A stretch of 41,489 nt of DNA from Planctomyces sp. SH-PL62. Lineage in GTDB: Bacteria; Planctomycetota; Planctomycetia; Planctomycetales; Planctomycetaceae. Position 1 is the stretch's first letter. Each line of letters begins with the position of its first letter. Both the position numbers and the translations under genes were made by a program. A model generated the notes under the pieces. It ran no database searches. It worked only from the letters and a program-made list of their open reading frames with translations, and was not told the origin of the DNA. Positions 35,779 through 41,489 of the stretch are shown here, piece after piece. The stretch covers positions 1 to 41,489 of the forward strand of contig CAMDPX010000039.1 of the NCBI GenBank assembly GCA_945905295.1, read 5' to 3'.

Positions 35779-36222
35779 TCAAGTACCACAAGTCCGGAGT
35801 CGCGACGACATACACGCCCCCTTCCACATCGCGAGTCCAGTCGGCCACGAGAGTCCCTCGGCGAAGATCGTGCTCTTGTCGAAGCGACCGTCGCCGTCGG
35901 TGTCTTCGAGCAAGCGAATACGGCCGAGCGGTTCGTCCTTCGTGCGTTCGACAAACGGCTTGTCGGAGGCTTTGTCGGTGTAGGGATAGTCGCGCATCTC
36001 GGCGACATAGGCTCGGCCGTTCTCGTCGTACTCCATCGCCACCGGATCGGTGACCAGCGGTTCGGCGGCGAACAATTGCATCTCGAAGCCATCACGAACG
36101 ACGAACGACTTCAATGCTTCGGCTGGTTCCAACGGTGGAAAGCGGGGCAGTGGATCGGCGGCCGAAATCGCCGAGCATCCGATAGCGAGTAGCGTGAATA
36201 GCCATCGCGAGAGAGCCGTCAT
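35779..36222 (-). pseudogene. N-terminal fragment of a PVC-type haem-binding CxxCH protein
   Basis: From an ATG at 36222: signal peptide ('WLFTLLAIGCSAISAAD') and the start of the membrane-bound-dehydrogenase-type beta-propeller ('EMQLFAAEPLVTDPVAMEYD', 'AYVAEMRDYPY', 'GRIRLLEDTDGDGRFD'). At 35817-35821 there is a run of five C (G on the coding strand) where six would keep the frame. With six, the reading continues as 'WKGGVYVVATPDLWYLKD', the family consensus, and then meets a stop at the deletion junction. As it stands the frame ends after 148 residues. The frameshift could be a sequencing error; the internal deletion cannot be explained that way. Confidence 0.8.
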
Positions 36223-36238
36223 GTTTGCAGTCCTCGAC

Positions 36239-36269
36239 AAAAAAGCCCGGCCTCTTGTGAGACCGGGCT
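36239..36269 (-). terminator. Rho-independent terminator of the BI-1 family gene
   Basis: On the minus strand, an 11-bp GC-rich stem with one mismatch (36244-36254 with 36259-36269) and a 4-nt loop, followed by a run of six T (36239-36244). It lies between the BI-1 family gene and the pseudogene fragment at 36222. Confidence 0.85.
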
Positions 36270-36280
36270 GAATGTGAAGC

Positions 36281-36350
36281 CGCTCGTAGTGTCCCCATTG
36301 AATGAGGCCAACGCGAGAACTCGACCCGATCAATCGGGTCACTACAAGCG
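36281..36350. repeat. Palindromic repeat G2
   Basis: Outer stem CGCTCGTAGTG pairing with CACTACAAGCG, enclosing a perfect right inner hairpin (GACCCGAT..ATCGGGTC) and a degraded left one. It ends 2 nt from the stop codon of the BI-1 family gene. Confidence 0.85.
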
Positions 36351-36352
36351 CG

Positions 36353-37105
36353 TTAGTCGCGGCTGTTGATCTTAGAGAGCAGTCGCAGGATTTCGACGTA
36401 CAGCCAGACCAGCGCGACCAGCAGGCCGTAGCCGGCGTACCACTCCATGTATTTGGGCGCTCCGTGCGCGACGCCTTGTTCGATGAAGTCGAAGTCGAGC
36501 ACCAGATTCAGCGCGGCAATCACGACGATGACCGCGTTGATGCCAATCGCGAGCATTCCCGAACCGTGCAGAAAGCTCACGCCAGGCATCTTGAAAAGCA
36601 TCATGACCATGTTGACGAGGTACAGGATCGCAACCGCTCCGGTAGCGGCGAAGACGCCGAGCTTGAAATTCTCGGTCGGCTTGATGAGTCCGGTGCGATA
36701 CGCCGTCAGCAGGCTGAATAGCGTGCCGAAAGTCAGACAGATGGCTTGAAAGACGATCCCATGAAACTGGGTTTCGTAAGCGGCCGAAATGATTCCGAGG
36801 ACCAAGCCTTCACCGACGGCATAGACCGGCGCGAGGACGGCCGCCCAATCTCGTTTGAACCACAGCGCGATGCCAGCAATCAGTGAGGCCGCTAAGCCTC
36901 CCAGAAAGTACGGCAACACCGCTTGGAGTCCGTCGGCCTGTCGCAATTGCACCCAAGAGAAACCCGCGGACGCGGCCATCAGGATCAGCAGCATCGCAGT
37001 CTTGTTCGCGGTTCCTTGCAGAGTCATCACGTGCGAGCGTTCGACGGCATAGCCATCAAACGTGTCGAACGTGGACGAGTTCAAGGCGGGATTGGCGGTA
37101 CGCAT
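36353..37105 (-). CDS. Bax inhibitor-1/YccA family membrane protein
   Basis: A 250-residue polytopic membrane protein with about seven spans, e.g. 'AMLLILMAASAGFSWVQL', 'GIALWFKRDWAAVLAPVYAV' and 'LLVALVWLYVEILRLLSKIN'. The ending 'YVEILRLLSK' is the hallmark of the BI-1/YccA family. The family has been linked to calcium leak and to FtsH regulation in other bacteria; the role here is unknown. AAAGGAA lies 7 nt before the ATG. A strong hairpin terminator and palindrome G2 follow its stop codon. Confidence 0.93.
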   Translation of the reverse strand: MRTANPALNSSTFDTFDGYAVERSHVMTLQGTANKTAMLLILMAASAGFSWVQLRQADGLQAVLPYFLGGLAASLIAGIALWFKRDWAAVLAPVYAVGEGLVLGIISAAYETQFHGIVFQAICLTFGTLFSLLTAYRTGLIKPTENFKLGVFAATGAVAILYLVNMVMMLFKMPGVSFLHGSGMLAIGINAVIVVIAALNLVLDFDFIEQGVAHGAPKYMEWYAGYGLLVALVWLYVEILRLLSKINSRD

Positions 37106-37198
37106 GAGAGATTCCTTTGCGGTTGTCGATGAGAGCGATGCTTCGCGGCAGAATGATAGCGTCCGCAGCGGAACCGGCGAGCGGCTGTTTTCGAGACG

Positions 37199-39265
37199 CT
37201 ACAGCTTCGGCAACACTGGCGGTTTCGGTTTGACAGCTTTCGGTTCAGCCGGCTTTGGGTCCGGGACGAACAGCGGTCGCGGCTTTTGGGGAGCGGCGTT
37301 GGCTTTGTTCTGTGACGGTGGCGGCGGCGGCGGAATGAAACGCTCCTCAACACGGATGCCGAACGGGGACTGCAACTCGCGAGCGGCCATGATCGCCCAA
37401 GGTGTGCCGGGAGCTTCGGCGATCACTCGGTTCAACAAGTCGGTTGCAAGCAGTGCCCCCTTCTTGCTGGCAACGCCGGAGTTTTTGATTTCGGGCGTCG
37501 GATGAAAAATCCAATGATTCGAGCGTGTGTTGATGTCGGATTCAGCGAGCGAAGTCTTGAGCGTCGCGAGCATGTAGTTGTATTCGAGGTTGCGCGTTTT
37601 GTTGCCCAGCAATCGGCCGTAGTTCAAGCAGAAAGCCATGCGCCAGCGGAGCGACGGTTCGCGGTCGAGTTCCTTTTCGATCCCGGGCGGGAACGCTTGC
37701 AGCATGGCGTCGAGCATGTACTGGCTCTCGGCGACTTCCTTCTGGGCGTCGGTCGCGATCTGTCGGAAGTTGTTGGCAGCCACTCGAATGTCGAACCGTG
37801 GTGCGCCTTTGACTTTGAATCGCTGGCTCATCTGCGCGGCATTCAAGACGCTGGCTCGCAGCGGATGTTTGCGAACGTCTTTCGCAAACTCTTCGATCTC
37901 ACCGAAGCTGTAGTCGGGAGCGAACGTTCGCAGCGCGGCATCGTCGAAGGTGCCGATCGGAGCGAGGCCGGCCATCGTGGTCATGTTCGTCAGGAAGTAG
38001 ACGCCGCCAGTTTCGCTGACCAGCCGAGCCAGCGCGTACGGCGCGAAGCCGGACGAGAGGTATTCGTACTGCGGACCGTTAAACCAGAACGGCAGGTTGA
38101 CGTTCTCGGCCATCGCCGCTTCGGGGCCGAGGTCGATCGGAAGCTGATACGTCTTGCCGTCCTCGGGCGCGACATACGGCACGAATCCTTTCCGCTTGCC
38201 GAACGGGGCGGTCGGGCCGATGACGTATGCCTTCGCTCCGTACCGATTGCAGATGGCGATCGCGTCCAGGTGAGGCTTGCCAAAATCGTCTCCCGCTTCG
38301 TCGGTGATCGTGATCAGCATGATGCGGCGATGTTGCTCGGTGCGGTAGTTCGACCACGCATTCACGACTTGCTTCACGGCGGTGAAAACGTTTTCGATCC
38401 CGGAAGTATCGGCTTGCAAGTTCTCGATACCCGATTCGATGTCCTCGAACTTGTCGGTCGGCTTGACGATGAAGTTGGTCTTCTCGCCGAACATCACGAC
38501 GCCGGACAGCAGTCCTTTTTCGTGACGCGGAATCGTCGTCGTGTTCTCCAACGCGCCGAGTTCTCCGTAGATGCGTCGCAACCGCTTAGCGACCGCCTCA
38601 CGCTGCGTCTTCAAGCTGCCCGAACCATCCAACAGCCACACGACCAGCACTTTGCTCTCTTGGAGATTTTGTGCGATCTCCCAAGTGACTCGGTCGAGTG
38701 CGGATTCGATTTGCACGAGTTGCTCGCCAGTCGAGCCCTTCACGACCAGCCGGTCGTCGAACTTCAATCCCTCCGGAACATCGTAGGCCGGCAGCTTCGC
38801 TTGATCGACGCGGGCTTCATCGAGCAACTGCTTTGCCGGCGCAGCGACCTTGGGGGTGTTTTGCACGACGGCCAGACCGAGGCTCATCGCGTTCGTGACC
38901 TCGCGGACTTCGAGTTCCCGTTCGTCCGGGTTCGCCAATTCGAACGGGATCGCTTCTTCGATCTCTTGGCGAATCACGTTCTCGGTGAATTTGGTTTCGA
39001 TCACCGGTTCCATGGATTCGGCCGGCTCGTGCAGCAACCAACCGGAGAGATTGGTCATCAGCCACAGATGCAGCAGCAAGCTGACCAGCAATCCGCCGAA
39101 CGCATTGCGTCCTTTCCGCAGATTGGCTTGATCAACGTCGTCATCGGCGAGTTCAAGCAGAATGATCTCGCCGGCCGCCGGATCGCGTTCGCGATTCAGG
39201 CCGTCATTCAGAACGTAGCGGAATTCCGCTGACTCACGCCAAGTGTCTGGAGCCACGACGCTCAC
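37199..39265 (-). CDS. Membrane-anchored VWA-domain protein with a Pro-rich tail
   Basis: A 688-residue protein. One membrane span near residues 55-80 ('FGGLLVSLLLHLWLMTNLSG') anchors a large outward domain. A VWA domain at about 200-370 has an intact metal site 'WLLDGSGSLKTQ' (DxSxS). A helical part follows, and the tail is Pro/Lys-rich ('ERFIPPPPPPSQNKANA', 'PKPAEPKAVKPKPPVLPK'), which could span the envelope in TonB-like fashion; that is an inference. I set the start at a GTG (39265) preceded by AAGGAGG with 9 nt spacing, not at a TTG 75 nt upstream. It lies about 93 nt downstream-strand from the BI-1 gene start. Confidence 0.85.
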   Translation of the reverse strand: MSVVAPDTWRESAEFRYVLNDGLNRERDPAAGEIILLELADDDVDQANLRKGRNAFGGLLVSLLLHLWLMTNLSGWLLHEPAESMEPVIETKFTENVIRQEIEEAIPFELANPDERELEVREVTNAMSLGLAVVQNTPKVAAPAKQLLDEARVDQAKLPAYDVPEGLKFDDRLVVKGSTGEQLVQIESALDRVTWEIAQNLQESKVLVVWLLDGSGSLKTQREAVAKRLRRIYGELGALENTTTIPRHEKGLLSGVVMFGEKTNFIVKPTDKFEDIESGIENLQADTSGIENVFTAVKQVVNAWSNYRTEQHRRIMLITITDEAGDDFGKPHLDAIAICNRYGAKAYVIGPTAPFGKRKGFVPYVAPEDGKTYQLPIDLGPEAAMAENVNLPFWFNGPQYEYLSSGFAPYALARLVSETGGVYFLTNMTTMAGLAPIGTFDDAALRTFAPDYSFGEIEEFAKDVRKHPLRASVLNAAQMSQRFKVKGAPRFDIRVAANNFRQIATDAQKEVAESQYMLDAMLQAFPPGIEKELDREPSLRWRMAFCLNYGRLLGNKTRNLEYNYMLATLKTSLAESDINTRSNHWIFHPTPEIKNSGVASKKGALLATDLLNRVIAEAPGTPWAIMAARELQSPFGIRVEERFIPPPPPPSQNKANAAPQKPRPLFVPDPKPAEPKAVKPKPPVLPKL

Positions 39266-39374
39266 AATGGGATGCCTCCTTGAAGGAATCGACTGCCCGG
39301 CGGAAGTGTAACCCGCGAGCAGCCCCTTTGTGTTCGTCAAAGTCTGGCAACTTGAGCTCTTGTTGAGAACCCTG

Positions 39375-39445
39375 CGCTCGTAGTGACCCGATTTATCGGG
39401 TCTGGTCGCGCGATCGACCCCATAAATGGGGTCACTACGAGCGCG
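39375..39445. repeat. Palindromic repeat G3
   Basis: Perfect 16-bp outer stem (39375-39390 with 39430-39445). Inside, two perfect hairpins: GACCCGAT..ATCGGGTC on the left and GACCCCA..TGGGGTC on the right, the clearest example of the double-hairpin plan. It lies 15 nt past the stop codon of the LON-domain gene. Confidence 0.92.
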
Positions 39446-39460
39446 GGCACTCTAGTCGCC

Positions 39461-40162
39461 CTAATTCCGGCTGAACGCGGGAGGAAATCCCTGGGTGATC
39501 CCTGCGGCCAGTTGGCGTTGTCGCTGCCGGAGGTGGAGCAGAACCAGATCGCTGCGAAGATCGACGTCCGGTTCGGCCAGCAGTGATTGGGCGTCGTCGG
39601 AGCTCAGTCCCAACGAGTGAGCCAGCACGTCGCACAACACTCCGAGAGACAGCTCAGCATCGAGCAACTGGTGCAACAGCGGGTCCGATTGCAGTTCCGG
39701 CAAGACCTCGATCGCGCCGGTCAGCAGTTCTCGCTGGCGGTGCCGCCGGTCGATCGTCGGTTCCGACGGATACCAATCGGGCAACAATGTCAGCTCGGCA
39801 GTGCGGTACAGCAGGTCGGTGCCGAGTTCCGTTTCAATGCGTGCTCGGCAAAGGCCCTGTAACGCAAGGTTGTAGCGACCATCGGGAAGCCTCTCTTCAA
39901 CGGCGATGCGGCCCACGCAGACGATGGGGTGAATCTTCGCGGACTTGGACTCGTAAGCCGGCTCTTGATTCGGTCCCAGCAGCGCCATCGCGATCAGCCG
40001 GTCGCCGTCCAGAGCATCTGCGATCATCGCGCGGTAGCGTGGCTCGAAGATGTGCAGCGGCAGCCAAGTGTGCGGAAAATGGACGACGTTCGGCAGAGGA
40101 AACAACGGAGCTTGTCCGGTAAACAGCTTCAGTTCGTCTTGAATTTCAAACATGTCGCTCAT
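39461..40162 (-). CDS. LON peptidase substrate-binding domain protein
   Basis: A 233-residue protein with the N-terminal domain of Lon protease but no AAA or protease part. 'PLFPLPNVVHFPHTWLPLHI' followed by 'FEPRYRAMIADAL' is the domain signature, and 'VGRIAVEERLPDGRYNLALQ' the second strand block. A C-terminal helical region ('SLGVLCDVLAHSLGLSSDDA') follows. Such stand-alone proteins are common, with unclear function, perhaps in substrate binding. Its ATG overlaps the DUF309 stop by 4 nt (ATGA), indicating coupled translation. Confidence 0.9.
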   Translation of the reverse strand: MSDMFEIQDELKLFTGQAPLFPLPNVVHFPHTWLPLHIFEPRYRAMIADALDGDRLIAMALLGPNQEPAYESKSAKIHPIVCVGRIAVEERLPDGRYNLALQGLCRARIETELGTDLLYRTAELTLLPDWYPSEPTIDRRHRQRELLTGAIEVLPELQSDPLLHQLLDAELSLGVLCDVLAHSLGLSSDDAQSLLAEPDVDLRSDLVLLHLRQRQRQLAAGITQGFPPAFSRN

Positions 40163-40551
40163 GAAGTCGCTTCCTCAGGAGGTGTGATCTTCGGGACGAG
40201 TTCGTCGCGAAGTTGAATGTCGGTCGGATATCTGTCTTTATGGTCGAGCAATTCTTGAAAGCAGCGTTGATAGTCGGTCAGAAACGTGTCGAGGTTGATG
40301 CCCATGAAGCTCGGCCGGTAGGGATCAAGCTTCTGACGGCAGGTGTCGTAGAGCTTGCGTGCTCCGCCAAAATTGTCGTTGCCGAAGTGGAACAGTGAGA
40401 CGGATGCCTGAATGAGTCCTTGCAAAAATCTCTTTTCATCACCGAGCGACTCGGACCACAACTCTTCCCAGACATCGTGGGCTTCAAAGAATTCCTCCTC
40501 GTTGAACAATCGCAGTCCTTCGAGGTACTGCGGCGCGTATCCATCCGACAT
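40159..40551 (-). CDS. DUF309 domain protein
   Basis: A 130-residue all-helical protein. 'GLRLFNEEEFFEAHDVWEEL' and 'KRFLQGLIQASVSLFHFGND' are the DUF309 signature, with conserved Glu, His, Glu and Gln residues pointing to a possible metal or ligand site. The function is unknown. I start it at the ATG at 40551 ('MSDGYAPQYLEGL'), where similarity begins. It overlaps the LON-domain gene by 4 nt, and the endonuclease III gene diverges from it. Confidence 0.87.
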   Translation of the reverse strand: MSDGYAPQYLEGLRLFNEEEFFEAHDVWEELWSESLGDEKRFLQGLIQASVSLFHFGNDNFGGARKLYDTCRQKLDPYRPSFMGINLDTFLTDYQRCFQELLDHKDRYPTDIQLRDELVPKITPPEEATS

Positions 40552-40670
40552 GTGTTTGATCCTTACTGGCCGATGAAATTCGCGAGCGGTACTCTGCATC
40601 GCGGGCGGGATTCTAGCGCCGCTTGAAACCGTCAGTCCACGAGCAACTTCTCAACTTCGCCAACTTCATT

Positions 40671-41348
40671 ATGCCTCAGTCCAAACAGACCTCCCGCGGC
40701 GATGACCGAAAGCAACGTGCCCTCAAAATCGCTCGTCAATTAGCCCAGACCTACGCCGATGCCGAGTGTGCCCTGAAGCACGACAATCCGTTTCAGTTGC
40801 TGGCGGCGACAATCTTGTCGGCTCAATGCACTGACGAGCGAGTCAACATGGTCACGCCGGCGTTGTTTGCGAAGTATCCGACTCCGGCCGCGTTGGCCGC
40901 CTCGGAGCAGGCCGATGTCGAGAAGATCATTCAATCGACCGGCTTCTTCCGAGCGAAAGCCACGAACCTGCGCGGCATGGCTCAAGCGTTGGTCGATCAG
41001 TTCGGCGGCGAATTGCCACGCACGCTCGACGAGATGGTGTCACTGCCGGGTGTCGGCCGGAAGACGGCGAACGTGGTGCTCGGCACCGCGTTCGGATTAC
41101 CGACTGGCGTGGTGGTCGATACGCACGTCAAACGCCTCACGAGACTATTGGGGCTGACGAAAAACCTCGACCCGGTAAAGATTGAACACGATCTGGCGGC
41201 GTTACTGCCGAAGTCGGAATGGATCAACTTCTCGCACCGGCTGATTCATCACGGTCGCCGAATCTGCAACGCTCGCAAACCCAACTGTGTCGAGTGTCCG
41301 TTGTTGAAACTCTGTCCGCGCGTCGGATTATCGGCGATGCCAAACTAG
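40671..41348 (+). CDS. nth: Endonuclease III
   Basis: A 225-residue base-excision repair enzyme that removes oxidised pyrimidines and nicks the DNA at the resulting abasic site. The helix-hairpin-helix '[14 protein letters not shown]' carries the catalytic Lys. '[15 protein letters not shown]' carries the catalytic Asp. The C-terminal '[18 protein letters not shown]' is the C-x6-C-x2-C-x5-C iron-sulphur cluster motif. '[14 protein letters not shown]' is typical of the N-terminal half. I chose the ATG at 40671 over an in-frame TTG 48 nt earlier, because the family begins near this point. Confidence 0.96.
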   Translation: MPQSKQTSRGDDRKQRALKIARQLAQTYADAECALKHDNPFQLLAATILSAQCTDERVNMVTPALFAKYPTPAALAASEQADVEKIIQSTGFFRAKATNLRGMAQALVDQFGGELPRTLDEMVSLPGVGRKTANVVLGTAFGLPTGVVVDTHVKRLTRLLGLTKNLDPVKIEHDLAALLPKSEWINFSHRLIHHGRRICNARKPNCVECPLLKLCPRVGLSAMPN

Positions 41349-41427
41349 TGCCGCGTCACGACTAAAACTTCGGGTTGGAGTTTATCGAGAATTCGACGAC
41401 TCTGCGTGTACCACAAGGAGGTGGTCT

Positions 41428-41489
41428 ATGCACAAGAAATATGTAGTTCGATTGACGGACGAGGAACGGGGAGAGCTTCAGCTTGTGAT
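41428..41489 (+). CDS. IS630-family transposase, N-terminus only
   Basis: The frame starts at ATG 41428 after a strong AAGGAGGT (41415-41422, 5 nt spacing) and is cut by the window end after about 20 codons ('MHKKYVVRLTDEERGELQLV'). This start closely matches the N-terminus of many IS630-type transposases, so it is probably the first part of an insertion sequence or a free-standing copy. The terminal repeat of the element is not identifiable. The 79 nt between nth and this gene hold nothing else recognised. Confidence 0.6.
   Translation, partial: MHKKYVVRLTDEERGELQLV

Noticed and set aside
37502-39232. 576-codon plus-strand frame opposite the VWA gene
   Set aside because: The minus frame has the VWA metal site, membrane span and Shine-Dalgarno; the plus product is Arg/His/Asp-rich, typical of antisense frames in GC-rich DNA.

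Overview
The window looks like a piece of a Planctomycetota chromosome (GC-rich, roughly 60 % by eye). The assignment rests on gene families largely typical of that phylum: a DUF1587/1592/1588/1585 cytochrome-like protein, a (broken) PVC-type haem-binding CxxCH protein, a giant secreted PQQ-like propeller with a malectin-like tail, secreted VWA and HINT proteins, an FHA/kinase protein, and an RTX protein with an LEPR-like N-terminal motif. I see no rRNA, tRNA, CRISPR array or prophage.

Layout. 82-8281 (+): an M81/MlrC-type peptidase, then a tight run of a 1277-aa PQQ-propeller/methyltransferase-like/malectin-like protein, a membrane protein of unknown function and an FHA-kinase protein whose catalytic loop is degenerate. 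8286-11050 (-): argH overlapping an MFS transporter. 11374-16000 (+): a small secreted protein, an RTX repeat protein, a DUF1444-like protein and three very small genes. 16068-19209 (-): a HigBA/RelE-type toxin-antitoxin pair, a hydrolase-fold protein lacking its nucleophile, overlapped by a lipoprotein amidase, and an FmdB zinc ribbon. 19296-25288 (-): a surface-glycan-like cluster (GT4 glycosyltransferase, membrane-anchored sugar epimerase, DegT aminotransferase, KAS III, acyl carrier protein). 25563-27155 (+): an N,N-dimethylformamidase-large-subunit-like protein. 27238-29673 (-): the DUF1592-type cytochrome. 30071-34648 (+): three secreted proteins in a row (HEAT+VWA, coiled coil, HEAT-like+HINT). 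34890-36222 (-): remains of a haem-binding CxxCH gene with a frameshift and a large internal deletion. 36353-40551 (-): a BI-1/YccA membrane protein, a second VWA protein, a LON-substrate-binding-domain protein and a DUF309 protein. 40671-41489 (+): endonuclease III and the first codons of what looks like an IS630-family transposase.

The most striking feature is a dense set of long palindromic elements (mostly about 55-110 nt, arms up to 35 nt) in about ten sequence families, named A-J here; 17 whole or partial copies are listed. Four families (A, B, D, G) recur as whole elements and C recurs as half-elements. Most sit within about 30 nt of a gene's 3' end. Three supply the stop codon of the adjacent gene (E, F, G1). 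One (A3) lies in frame inside the PQQ-propeller gene and encodes exactly 21 residues, and one (C1) encodes part of the N-terminus of the next gene. Families F, G and I are double hairpins in which each half folds on itself. I see no transposase linked to them here; a REP-type element mobilised in trans is an inference.

Functional picture: much of the window is devoted to the cell surface and exported proteins (glycan assembly, peptidoglycan amidase, secreted repeat, VWA and cytochrome-like proteins), with a few housekeeping genes (argH, nth) between them.
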